A stretch of DNA of 36,742 nucleotides from Methanobacteriaceae archaeon (GTDB lineage Archaea > Methanobacteriota > Methanobacteria > Methanobacteriales > Methanobacteriaceae). The notes beneath the pieces were generated by a model. That model saw nothing but the letters and a program-made list of their open reading frames with translations. It had not been told where the DNA came from and made no database searches. Shown in pieces: positions 18,014 to 26,163 of this stretch; the stretch's first letter is position 1; each line of letters opens with the position of its first letter. Location: NCBI GenBank assembly GCA_027318585.1, contig DAHVOW010000015.1, positions 1 to 36,742 of the forward strand. The letters run 5' to 3'. Both the position numbers and the translations under genes were made by a program.

Positions 18014-18083
18014 GCCTACCAACCCGTGCAGCTTGATGGCTGTGGGTATGGGGCTTGCAGATTCCCATTATTAATTTTTTAGT

Positions 18084-18389
<306 letters not shown>

Positions 18390-18596
18390 TTATGTCTCCT
18401 GTTTGATTTCATTCATGATGGTGATTACCCGGGCAATGGTTCTCTTGAGCTCCTTTATCTTCCCAGGATTCTCGTAGACACCTGCCGCGGCACTTTTGGA
18501 TATGTTCCGGGCGTATTCTGCCCGCAGTTCATCCAGCTTTTTCTGGATGTCCTCTAGGTCCATGTCCCGTATTTCCTTACTCCTTAATATTACCAT
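18390..18596 (-). CDS. rpl29: 50S ribosomal protein uL29
   Basis: Two-helix protein near the peptide exit tunnel, 68 residues. RSKEIRDMDLEDIQKKLDEL, the conserved ARNISKSAAAGVYENPGKIK and LKRTIARVITIMNE match the family. It abuts the aIF1 start with no gap. It is 49 bases downstream of rps3. Confidence 0.96.
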   Translation of the reverse strand: MVILRSKEIRDMDLEDIQKKLDELRAEYARNISKSAAAGVYENPGKIKELKRTIARVITIMNEIKQET

Positions 18597-18645
18597 CTTG
18601 CTACAACCTTTTATAATTTTATCATGAAGACGAAAAATGCTCTAT

Positions 18646-19761
18646 TTAAGATTTTTTAGCCTTTTTTTCATCTTCCTCTGCTGACTGGTCACCTTCCTCA
18701 GGTGCAGCTTCAGCAGCATCATCGGATGCTTCTTCAGCTTTTTCTTCTTCAGCTGGCTCTTCTACGTCCTTATCTTCATCCTGAGCTGGCTCTTCACTGG
18801 CAGTTTCCTCTTCAGCTTCGGTTTCCGGGGCTGGTTCCTCTTCAGAAGTTTCAGCTTCCTCAGCCTCTTCTTCAGGAGCTTCCGGTTCTTCCTCAGCAGG
18901 TTCTTCAGCTTCAGTTACCTCTTCTGCTTCCACAACTGGTTCTTCAGTAGCTTCCGGTTCTTCCTCAGCCGGTTCTTCAGCTTCGGTTACCTCTACAGCT
19001 TCCTCAGCCTCTTCTTCAGGAGCTTCGGGTTCTTCTGTGACTTCAGTGGGTACTTCTTCAGCTTCTTCTGGAGCTTCTTCAGTGATTTCCTCCAGGATCT
19101 CAGCAGATTCTTCGGTGACTTCCTCTTCCACTTCGGCTTCTACTTCTGTAGCCGGGGCTTCCTCTGCCACCGGTTGTATGATTTCCACCTTATCGGGTAA
19201 GACCACGCCTGGAGGCATGATACGTACGTATATGCCCAGAACTCCTGGTTTAAGCTGTACAGTGGCGAATCCTTCGTTCACGTATTTGGTGGCTGGTTCT
19301 CCACATTTTTTGATGTAACCATCGGAGAATTTGGCGGTGGCAGACCGGGATCCCCGGATCTTACCGGAGATAGTTACCTCCACACCCTGGGCTCCGGATC
19401 CCATGATCCTGCGCAGGGTGGAGTAAGCCACTCGTCTAAAGTGCATTCCCCTCTGCAGCATGGCCGCGATCTTGTGGGCCATGATTTTGGGGTTAAGTTC
19501 AGGAATATCCACTTCTTTAACTTCTACCTGGGGGTTTTCCAGTTCGTAGTTATCCTTCAGGCTTTTGGTTATGGCCCGTACGGTTTTACCGCCCCGGCCA
19601 ATGACCATTCCTGGTCGTTCAGCGTAGACCACTACCATGGTTCCCAGGGGTGTTACCTGGATTTCCATTCCACCGTAGCCGGCTCGTTCCAGTTCACTTT
19701 CCAGGAATTCATCGATCCTGGTTCTTTTGAGTCCCTCGGTTACAAAATCCTTTTCGATCAT
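18646..19761 (-). CDS. rps3: 30S ribosomal protein uS3 with long acidic C-terminal tail
   Basis: uS3 forms part of the mRNA entry channel. The conventional protein spans about residues 1-198: a KH domain with GRGG at 55-58 (ERPGMVIGRGGKTVRAI) and a C-domain (VTISGKIRGSRSATAKF, GVLGIYVRIMPPGVVLPD). After VEIIQPVAEE comes a Glu/Ala/Pro-rich tail of about 173 residues, giving 371 in total against roughly 200-240 in most archaea. The tail repeats VTEAEEPAEEEPEA units and ends EEDEKKAKKS. The start overlaps the rpl22 stop by four bases (ATGA). Confidence 0.97.
   Translation of the reverse strand: MIEKDFVTEGLKRTRIDEFLESELERAGYGGMEIQVTPLGTMVVVYAERPGMVIGRGGKTVRAITKSLKDNYELENPQVEVKEVDIPELNPKIMAHKIAAMLQRGMHFRRVAYSTLRRIMGSGAQGVEVTISGKIRGSRSATAKFSDGYIKKCGEPATKYVNEGFATVQLKPGVLGIYVRIMPPGVVLPDKVEIIQPVAEEAPATEVEAEVEEEVTEESAEILEEITEEAPEEAEEVPTEVTEEPEAPEEEAEEAVEVTEAEEPAEEEPEATEEPVVEAEEVTEAEEPAEEEPEAPEEEAEEAETSEEEPAPETEAEEETASEEPAQDEDKDVEEPAEEEKAEEASDDAAEAAPEEGDQSAEEDEKKAKKS
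18649..19167 (-). repeat. Glu/Ala/Pro-rich repeat region encoding the uS3 tail
   Basis: Low-complexity codons (on the plus strand, runs of TTCTTC, TTCCTC and AGCTTC) encode an acidic tail. The peptide EVTEAEEPAEEEPEA occurs twice and PEAPEEEAEEA also occurs twice, so part of the tail arose by tandem duplication of a unit of about 35-40 residues. Length is likely to vary among strains. Confidence 0.8.
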
Positions 19762-20231
19762 GTGCTCTCTGCCTCCGCTAGTACAACTTGCAGGTGGGTG
19801 GTGGGGGTGTTGAAAGGGGTGGCCCTTCCAAAGGCCCGGGGTATGTAACCCCGGATGACGTAGCCCCGGTGGCTGGATATATGAATGATTTTCAGGTTAT
19901 CGGAGTCCATTCCCCGGTATTCAGCGTTGGCCTCGGCGTTTTCTAGTACGTGTAGTACTTCACCGGCGGCTTTAACTGGATAACGACCGGATGGCCATCC
20001 AGTGAGTCCGCGACGGTGCCCAACCTTTTTGTTATGACGCCGGAATGGTACTGCTCTTTTTTTCTGGATAACTTCTTCCAAGTATTCTTTAGCCTCATCC
20101 AGGTACATTCCCCTGATCTCCCGGCAGATCTCCACCGCATGTTTGGGGGATATCTGCAGGGACCGGCCAGCAGCCCGGGCAGTTTTTTCAGGGCCCTCCG
20201 AACCTTGGTAAGCGTATTTAATCTTAGCCAT
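19758..20231 (-). CDS. rpl22: 50S ribosomal protein uL22
   Basis: Large-subunit protein with a hairpin that reaches the exit tunnel. The 157 residues include KTARAAGRSLQISPKHAVEI, AVPFRRHNKKVGHRRGLTGW, PVKAAGEVLHVLENAEANAE and the conserved YIPRAFGRATPFNTPTTHL near the C-terminus. It is 12 bases after rps19. Confidence 0.97.
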   Translation of the reverse strand: MAKIKYAYQGSEGPEKTARAAGRSLQISPKHAVEICREIRGMYLDEAKEYLEEVIQKKRAVPFRRHNKKVGHRRGLTGWPSGRYPVKAAGEVLHVLENAEANAEYRGMDSDNLKIIHISSHRGYVIRGYIPRAFGRATPFNTPTTHLQVVLAEAEST

Positions 20232-20243
20232 CTTAATTTCTCC

Positions 20244-20654
20244 TTATTTAAGGGGCACGAACATGGATGAACGGGTTGCTCCCATACCAGGATCCCCGTG
20301 GGTTACCCTTTGTCTGGTGACTGCGAACTCTCCGAAGTAGCAGCCGATCATCTCGGGCTGTATCTGCACATCCACAAAGGATTTTCCATTGTAGATCCCG
20401 AAGGTCATACCCACCATCTCTGGCAGAACGATCATGTCCCGACAGTGAGTCCGGATTATCTTAGGCCTTCCTCCAGTGTCTCCCTCTTTTTTCAGCTTCC
20501 TAATCTTTTCTAGTACCTTTTTCTGCCGGGGTAGGAATCCCTTCTGCAGGGATCTTCTTTGCCGGGATGGGAAGAGCTGGATGACATTATCCAGCGGCAT
20601 TTCTTGCAGTTCTTCCAGGGTGTAACCACGATATTTGAATTCTTTCCTCGCCAA
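20244..20654 (-). CDS. rps19: 30S ribosomal protein uS19
   Basis: Head protein contacting uS13 and the A site. The start codon is TTG at 20654, supported by a strong GGAGGAGG four bases upstream. Family segments are FKYRGYTLEELQEMPLDNVI, RPKIIRTHCRDMIVLPEMVG and RVTHGDPGMGATRSSMFVPL. 136 residues, normal for archaea. Confidence 0.97.
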   Translation of the reverse strand: MARKEFKYRGYTLEELQEMPLDNVIQLFPSRQRRSLQKGFLPRQKKVLEKIRKLKKEGDTGGRPKIIRTHCRDMIVLPEMVGMTFGIYNGKSFVDVQIQPEMIGCYFGEFAVTRQRVTHGDPGMGATRSSMFVPLK

Positions 20655-20717
20655 TTGGCCTCCTCCTTCTATCTTTTATTGTTCCCTTATTTTTTATTTT
20701 AAGTAATTTAAGGTAGT

Positions 20718-21443
20718 TTATCTCCTTTTACCAGTCCTGCGAGCGGCGATGGAACCCACCTTTCTACCTGGTGGGGCGTGTCTGGATACAGTGGTAGGTC
20801 GTCCCGGATGCTGGCGGTTTCCACCACCGTGGGGGTGATCCACTGCGTTCATTGCTACACCACGCACACTAACGTTCTTCTTACCCTTGGCCTTGGTGGC
20901 GTGATAACGGTTACCGGCCTTGAGGAAGGGTTTCTCCCTACGTCCTCCCCCGGCTACCACTCCGATGGTGGCTCTGCACTGGGGGTTGAAGGCCTTCAGC
21001 TCGCCGGATGGCAGCTCAACTATGGCCTTACCCACGTCATGGGTGATAAGAGAAGCATGAGTACCTGAGGATCGCACGAATTTTCCCCCGTCACCAGGAT
21101 ATCGTTCCAGGTTGTACACCGGGGTTCCTTCTGGAATCTGTGCCAGGGGCAGTGAGTTTCCAGGGCTTATTGGTGCAGATATTCCGCAGGCAATTTCATC
21201 ATCAATTTGTATACTTTCTGGTGCTAAAATAAGTTGTTTTTCGCCGTTTTCAAATTTAATAAGGGCCACCGGAGCGCTTCTTCCCGGGTCGTGCATGATG
21301 TCGGCCACTCTACCAGTGAGGCAGCCTTCCTTTTCCACGTCATCATAGGAGCGGTAGGCGATTTTGCCCTTGAAACGGTGGGATGCACTACGGTAGGTGG
21401 GAGTTCCCCTCCCCCTTCTTTGAATGATCAATCTTTTTCCCAT
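20718..21443 (-). CDS. rpl2: 50S ribosomal protein uL2
   Basis: Large-subunit protein near the peptidyl transferase centre. MGKRLIIQRRGRGTPTYRSA and the highly conserved VRGVAMNAVDHPHGGGNRQH are present, including the key His of the DHPHGGG loop. 241 residues. It is 13 bases after rpl23. Confidence 0.98.
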   Translation of the reverse strand: MGKRLIIQRRGRGTPTYRSASHRFKGKIAYRSYDDVEKEGCLTGRVADIMHDPGRSAPVALIKFENGEKQLILAPESIQIDDEIACGISAPISPGNSLPLAQIPEGTPVYNLERYPGDGGKFVRSSGTHASLITHDVGKAIVELPSGELKAFNPQCRATIGVVAGGGRREKPFLKAGNRYHATKAKGKKNVSVRGVAMNAVDHPHGGGNRQHPGRPTTVSRHAPPGRKVGSIAARRTGKRR

Positions 21444-21456
21444 TGTATATTCCTCC

Positions 21457-21717
21457 TTAGAATACGCCCATCTTCATGGCGATGTCCTCGGCGCTGTCAT
21501 CCTCGGATAGTTTTACGTAGGCCAGTTTAACTCCGCGGGAGGTAATCTGGGTGTTAACCCGTTCCACCTTCACTTCGTACATCTCTTGGATGGCACTTTT
21601 GACCTGACCTTTTTCTGCAGTTCGCCGAATCACGAAGGTTAGTTCGTTTTTCTGGTCAATGGCGTTCATACTCTTTTCAGTTAAATGTGGTTTGATAATG
21701 ATACTGTACGGATCCAT
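21457..21717 (-). CDS. rpl23: 50S ribosomal protein uL23
   Basis: Exit-tunnel rim protein that docks SRP and other nascent-chain factors. The 86 residues start MDPYSIIIKPHLTEKSMNAI and include TFVIRRTAEKGQVKSAIQEM and YEVKVERVNTQITSRGVKLA. ATG 21717 is preferred over an in-frame GTG nine bases upstream within AGGTGG. Confidence 0.96.
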   Translation of the reverse strand: MDPYSIIIKPHLTEKSMNAIDQKNELTFVIRRTAEKGQVKSAIQEMYEVKVERVNTQITSRGVKLAYVKLSEDDSAEDIAMKMGVF

Positions 21718-21726
21718 GGAAGCCAC

Positions 21727-22515
21727 CTACCTGTTCTTGAATAGTTCTCCTAATTTTTCTACAGCGGAGCGGGTGTACAGGGTCAGCCTTCCGGGGTGGG
21801 TTCCTGGTGCTAAAAGCTCGGCGTTAAGGTTGTCCACCACCACCACTTCTACTCCCGGGTGGTTTCTGGCGGCTTTACTTATTCCTTTATCTTCACCTAT
21901 AACCAGTAAGGGTCCGCTTGGGGTTTTATACTTTCTTCCCCTGGTTTTTCCTCTTCCGGCCCTAATATTTTTACCGTTCTTGGCTCGTACCACGTCGTCC
22001 ATGAGTCCCAGTTGCTTGAAGATCTCCCGGGTTTCCTTGGTCTTTTTGATGCTGCAGATGTCATCGTCCACCACCAGAGGTACCTGGGGAATGTTTTCTA
22101 TCTGGTGTCCCCGGGCTTGGACAATGTCCAAATCAGCGGTGGCAGCTACTGCAGAGCGTATGGCCAGTCTTCGTTCTTTCTTGTTGATTTTCTCGTTTAT
22201 GGTCCGGGCCACTCGTGGTGGGTGGGCTCTTCTACCACCAGTTGCCTGGGGCACGAAGGCCGCCTTGGAACCGGCAGGGTGTCGGGAACCCTTAACTCTG
22301 GGGACCATGGCCACTCCTCGGCCGGCACCGTAGGACTGGGCTGTGGTCCTCTTTCCAGCCATGGGATCAGTTCCCCAGGGCTGGATTCGTGCGGCTTGGG
22401 CAGATAACACTGCTCGTTTAATGAGGTCGGGCCTGTATTCTTCAGTGAAAATCTCGGGTAGCTCCATTTCGTCTACCACATCACCTTTTAATGAGTATAC
22501 CTTAACTTTCTTCAT
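21727..22515 (-). CDS. rpl4: 50S ribosomal protein uL4
   Basis: Exit-tunnel protein of 262 residues. MKKVKVYSLKGDVVDEMELP, the conserved loop AGKRTTAQSYGAGRGVAMVP and VKGSRHPAGSKAAFVPQATG, and GRGKTRGRKYKTPSGPLLV identify it. ATG 22515 follows AGTGAT; an in-frame GTG three codons earlier is part of that site. Confidence 0.97.
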   Translation of the reverse strand: MKKVKVYSLKGDVVDEMELPEIFTEEYRPDLIKRAVLSAQAARIQPWGTDPMAGKRTTAQSYGAGRGVAMVPRVKGSRHPAGSKAAFVPQATGGRRAHPPRVARTINEKINKKERRLAIRSAVAATADLDIVQARGHQIENIPQVPLVVDDDICSIKKTKETREIFKQLGLMDDVVRAKNGKNIRAGRGKTRGRKYKTPSGPLLVIGEDKGISKAARNHPGVEVVVVDNLNAELLAPGTHPGRLTLYTRSAVEKLGELFKNR

Positions 22516-22539
22516 CCCAATCACTTTAATCCTTATTAA

Positions 22540-23550
22540 TTAGGCCCCCTGTTGGGATGCCGTACTGATATATGATATTTGAGGAACGTCGTTATGCTTA
22601 CCATGGGGACGTACTGCTTTTCGGAGCATGACCAGTCTCTTGGATGGTCCGGGTAATGAACCTTTAACCACTATAAAGTCGTTTTTCACCAGGCCGTACT
22701 TCACAAAGCCACCGGCTGGGTTTACGTCTCCGGCGTCCTTAGCTTCTCCGATGCGGAGGATTTTTTTATTGTACTCAGTTCTCTGGTGGTAACCCATCTG
22801 TCCAGCCATGGGCACCGTCCACATGGTCCTTTCAGGACTCCATGGACCTATGGAACCTACGTGTCGTCCTTTACTACTTCGGGCTGCTTTTCCGTACTGG
22901 ATCCGGACTCCCCATCTTTTAATAACACCTTGGAATCCTTTTCCTTTGGTAACTGCCACGGCATCGGTATGTTCCCCGTCGGTGAAGGCTTCATCGGGTT
23001 TGACTTCTTTTCCCAGCACACCTTCAGCGTATTCCAGTTTGGCTTCCACACTGGTTCCGCCTAAACCACATTCTAAGAGTTCTGGTTTTTTCTTGGGTAC
23101 ACTGGCACTCTTGGGATTGGTGTGGATTAAAACCCTGATATCTGCCACCTGGTCCATTTTTTCTTTGAGCTCTGCCAGGCGGGTTTCGGTTTTGCTTTCC
23201 TTAGGTAGGGTTATTTTTCGGGCCACTTCCGAGTCGATTTCAGGGGCCATAATGTCAGTCATGGCCTTGATTCCGCGGTCAGTTTTTCGATATGCTCGGA
23301 TGCCCATTACTACCACGGGTGGTGCTTCCAGTACGGTCACTGGAGTGGAGATCTCCATACCTTCAGTGGGGGAGTTCTTAGCCGAGTCGGTCATAATGAC
23401 GTGGGTCATACCTACCTTGTAGGCAGGGAAACCCAACAGTCCCGGCTCCTCTTTTTCAGGCCAGGAGTGTACACGGGGTGATTCCCTGACCGCTCTTTTT
23501 CTAGGACTGAATGCAACTGATCCTTTTCGGGGTTGATGATGTCTAGCCAT
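22540..23550 (-). CDS. rpl3: 50S ribosomal protein uL3
   Basis: First ribosomal gene of the superoperon. The 336 residues show the long archaeal/eukaryotic form: RHHQPRKGSVAFSPRKRAVR, GFPAYKVGMTHVIM, VTKGKGFQGVIKRWGVRIQY and RSSKGRHVGSIGPWSPERTM. An AAGGAGG site precedes the ATG. The 129-base gap before it holds likely TATA boxes. Confidence 0.98.
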   Translation of the reverse strand: MARHHQPRKGSVAFSPRKRAVRESPRVHSWPEKEEPGLLGFPAYKVGMTHVIMTDSAKNSPTEGMEISTPVTVLEAPPVVVMGIRAYRKTDRGIKAMTDIMAPEIDSEVARKITLPKESKTETRLAELKEKMDQVADIRVLIHTNPKSASVPKKKPELLECGLGGTSVEAKLEYAEGVLGKEVKPDEAFTDGEHTDAVAVTKGKGFQGVIKRWGVRIQYGKAARSSKGRHVGSIGPWSPERTMWTVPMAGQMGYHQRTEYNKKILRIGEAKDAGDVNPAGGFVKYGLVKNDFIVVKGSLPGPSKRLVMLRKAVRPHGKHNDVPQISYISTASQQGA

Positions 23551-23583
23551 TTAAATTTACCTCCTTACAAATTCCAATTTCCA

Positions 23584-23648
23584 ATAATATACTTTTCCAA
23601 TTAGAGTTATATCTCACTTAACTAGAGTTCTACCTACTTTTATAAAAA
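23584..23648 (-). promoter_or_regulatory. Probable superoperon promoter region upstream of rpl3
   Basis: Two minus-strand A/T motifs resemble archaeal TATA boxes: TTTTTTATAAAAG (23636-23648) and AGTATATTATT (23584-23594). Starts about 25 bases downstream would leave leaders of roughly 60 or 10 bases before the rpl3 ATG. The A/T content rises sharply here compared with flanking coding sequence. Which box is used is not decided by sequence. Confidence 0.5.
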
Positions 23649-23679
23649 AGGCAGGCTCTTTTAACCGGACTAAAGCGCT

Positions 23680-24495
23680 TCACAAGTCTAAGAGCAAGTT
23701 AAACACGGATAAAGTCGCTAAAACCGCTTCTTCAGTTCTTACTGTCTTGGTTCCCTGATGGGGAATGGTATTTAACTCCAGGTCAGCAAGTTTCCTGGCA
23801 TCCCCATTTAGATCATGTAAGCCTGAATAAGGACCACCAAACAAAATAGCTAAGTGTTTGGAGCCCTTTAAATCCCCTATTACTTCGTTGAAAACAGAAG
23901 TGATGGGCTGACCAAGGCGTGAGGTACCCACAACCAAGTCTGGTTTGGGCTTAAGCGCCTTTAAACTATCCTGCAGATTCCGATAAGTAGCCAGGGTATC
24001 ATAACCCCAGTAAATATCCGGCTCATCGGGAGTTATCAGGATCTCCTTCGCCAGCTTCTCTACCTTAAAGTTTAAAACCCGATTCACACTGAGTTTTTCT
24101 TTACACAGCGCCAGTCGGTCGGCACCAATATCAACCAGGGTGCCTTTTTTTGTCCTCTTAACCGTTAATCCCTGCCTAAAATCACCCTGATGAAGTTCTC
24201 CTGTGGGGTGATGGGGAGTTCGCAGTGGTGGGAGTATTCCCACGTTCCTCAACTCCTTAGTTATGGGAAATACCTGTTTACGCAGGTATTGGGGTGTATT
24301 CATATAATCGAGGACATCACTAATAAACTTTGTCCCTTTGCGGTCCTGGTCATCGCTGTATATTACTATGCGATTCACACGGAATAGGGCTGCTGATCTG
24401 CTAATCAGCCCTACTTTGTAGGTTCTTACTTTTAAATCTTTTGATTCTCCCACAAATGAGGAAGGAATAAAGATGGAAATCTGACGTGGTTCCAT
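23680..24495 (-). CDS. SPOUT-fold RNA methyltransferase-like protein (MTH1/C9orf114 family)
   Basis: 271 residues beginning MEPRQISIFIPSSFVGESKD. The sequence resembles the archaeal family typified by M. thermautotrophicus MTH1, an alpha/beta-knot (SPOUT) protein with an inserted OB-like RNA-binding domain. Supporting segments are TPQYLRKQVFPITKELRNVG, LPPLRTPHHP, and the knot region AILFGGPYSGLHDL with ELNTIPHQGTKTVRTEEAVL. It probably acts on RNA, but the modified base is unknown to me. It ends 129 bases upstream of rpl3 on the same strand, the same neighbour as in related genomes. It may be leaderless, with a TATA-like motif about 30 bases before the ATG. Confidence 0.88.
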   Translation of the reverse strand: MEPRQISIFIPSSFVGESKDLKVRTYKVGLISRSAALFRVNRIVIYSDDQDRKGTKFISDVLDYMNTPQYLRKQVFPITKELRNVGILPPLRTPHHPTGELHQGDFRQGLTVKRTKKGTLVDIGADRLALCKEKLSVNRVLNFKVEKLAKEILITPDEPDIYWGYDTLATYRNLQDSLKALKPKPDLVVGTSRLGQPITSVFNEVIGDLKGSKHLAILFGGPYSGLHDLNGDARKLADLELNTIPHQGTKTVRTEEAVLATLSVFNLLLDL

Positions 24496-24550
24496 CTTTT
24501 ATGGTCTATTTATATTAGGTAATATAGTTTTGTGGACTTAAAAATTAGAA

Positions 24551-24560
24551 TTAAATATAA
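24551..24560 (+). promoter_or_regulatory. Candidate TATA box for the DUF4012-like gene
   Basis: TTAAATATAA on the plus strand; a start about 25 bases later would leave a roughly 55-base leader before the TTG at 24641. A second A/T motif (TTATAAT near 24605) is nearer the gene but leaves little room. The region is divergent with the SPOUT gene. Confidence 0.4.
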
Positions 24561-24640
24561 CCTACAACATGAATGTTAGTACCGACACTCTAGATACCTT
24601 GGCTTATAATCTTCTAGATCTCAGATAAAGGAGATAAAAA

Positions 24641-25345
24641 TTGTTAAAAAAGATCATAATCATCATCCTGGTAATTTTTTTAGCAATAATTAGTATAGGT
24701 GCCCTATTAATGACTTATGAGTATAAAAAAGCTGACGGAGAACTTCAAATACTTGTGTTGCTGGTTGACACTAACCAATCCAGTGCCGGGGGTGTAGGTG
24801 AGGTGGTAATGGCCTTCGTAGTCCCTATGGTAAATTATGATGCCATCAATATCACACCAATTTACCCGGGTGGGATGTATCATCCCCATGCCACCGCACC
24901 CTCCCAAGGGCAAGAACCAAGTAGCGGAACCAAACTATCACTCAATGATACCCTATTGAGTAACGGCATCCAAAATGGGACAAAATTGGCTCAGGAAACT
25001 GTGGAATACAACACCAGAATGAAAACTAACGCTGTGGTAATAATGACTCCCACTGCCGTAAAAGCCATGATCAAAGCCGTGGACCCCCTATACGCAGAGC
25101 GTCTGGGTTATGTTAACAGCAGTTCACTGGACATCCTGCTTAACAAACAAAATTTAGAGGAGACCAGGGGTAGCAGTTTAAAAATAGTAATGAGGGCCCT
25201 TATGGAGACTTACCATGATCCCCTAAAGCGTCCGGCATTACTTCAAGCCGTGGCCCATCAATATCTGATTGGAAATATTATCCCCATCCCCCAGAAACTA
25301 TTCCTGCAATTGGGCATAGCTAGTGTGACCAACAAGCTGGTGTAA
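24641..25345 (+). CDS. DUF4012-like membrane-anchored protein
   Basis: 234 residues with an N-terminal transmembrane anchor at about 3-26 (KKIIIIILVIFLAIISIGAL) and an outside-facing remainder. The part LQILVLLVDTNQSSAGGVGE followed by AVVIMTPTAVKAMIKAVDPL resembles DUF4012-type proteins, whose function is not established. The start is TTG at 24641, supported by AAAGGAG seven bases upstream; no ATG is near. It is divergent from the SPOUT gene and convergent with the METTL5-like gene. The family call is from remembered sequence patterns and is moderate. Confidence 0.72.
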   Translation: MLKKIIIIILVIFLAIISIGALLMTYEYKKADGELQILVLLVDTNQSSAGGVGEVVMAFVVPMVNYDAINITPIYPGGMYHPHATAPSQGQEPSSGTKLSLNDTLLSNGIQNGTKLAQETVEYNTRMKTNAVVIMTPTAVKAMIKAVDPLYAERLGYVNSSSLDILLNKQNLEETRGSSLKIVMRALMETYHDPLKRPALLQAVAHQYLIGNIIPIPQKLFLQLGIASVTNKLV

Positions 25346-25378
25346 CTTAATTATTTTAAATATTTTCTTGGTTATTAT

Positions 25379-26005
25379 CTAGGATGAATACACACTTTTC
25401 TCCACCCGCAACACCACCACCTCCACCTCCCTCTTCTCTTCCTGGTGGAAGTGGTAAATCTTAGGCAGCGGGAAGGAGTAGTAGAACCGGTGAGTGATGG
25501 TCCCCTCCAGGGCCTTCACCAGTTTTTCTAAAAATTTTTCCGTCTTTTTCAAGTGGAAGGAATACACCACCGGCGCCACCTTCAGGGCCTTCTCCAGGAA
25601 GAGACGGTCACCCTCTCTTCGGTGGGCTTTCTGGGCACCGAAGGGCGGATTCATAATCACGGTATCGGCCTTCTCAGTAAAGTCAGCTACATCCATGGCC
25701 AGGAAGCGTGCTGGAACCTGGAGTCGCTCCGCCTGTTCTAGAGCCACTTGAATAGCCTCTTCATCCATATCCACTCCCACCACTTCATCAGCTCCCAAGA
25801 GGGCTGCAGCCAGGGCCAGGATACCTGTTCCACAACCTAAATCCGCCACTTTAAGCCCTGAAACATCCCCCTGGGCGGTGGCGTTCCAGACCAGATCCGC
25901 AGCGATGTCTGCCGGGGTCAGGTACTGCTCCCGATCCAGATCCGGATTAGGATGGCCGGGTATATCCTGTAAAGCCATTTCCAGGTGACGTTTTTTTGTA
26001 ATCAT
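25379..26005 (-). CDS. METTL5-like N6-adenine methyltransferase
   Basis: Class I SAM-dependent methyltransferase of 208 residues. The SAM-binding motif DLGCGTG is at 55-61 and the amino-methylase motif NPPFGAQ at 119-125. NPPFG followed by AQ/TQ is typical of METTL5, which makes m6A in small-subunit rRNA in eukaryotes, so 16S rRNA is the likely substrate. A Phe/Tyr-rich segment FYYSFPLPKIYHFHQEEK lies near the C-terminus. It is convergent with the preceding plus-strand gene, 33 bases away. Confidence 0.88.
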   Translation of the reverse strand: MITKKRHLEMALQDIPGHPNPDLDREQYLTPADIAADLVWNATAQGDVSGLKVADLGCGTGILALAAALLGADEVVGVDMDEEAIQVALEQAERLQVPARFLAMDVADFTEKADTVIMNPPFGAQKAHRREGDRLFLEKALKVAPVVYSFHLKKTEKFLEKLVKALEGTITHRFYYSFPLPKIYHFHQEEKREVEVVVLRVEKSVYSS

Positions 26006-26163
26006 TAATTCAAATCCTTATTTTCTATTTAAACAGTTTATATGGGTTTAAAAAACGGGAGGGTTAGGTATAAATCCATAATCAAATATAGTTACAACCA
26101 TATTATAAGTTTAGATTAAAGTGGTGGATTCATCAAACCATCAAAGATAGAAAGGAAGATATC

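Noticed and set aside
18702..18950. Leu/Gln-rich open frame opposite the uS3 tail
   Set aside because: It is the antisense reading of the Glu-rich repeat (GAA/GAG read as TTC/CTC and shifted). Low-complexity DNA keeps several frames open.
26040..26163. BirA-type operator upstream of pycA
   Set aside because: I looked for GTTAAC-like inverted half-sites and found none convincing, so BirA self-regulation is not claimed.
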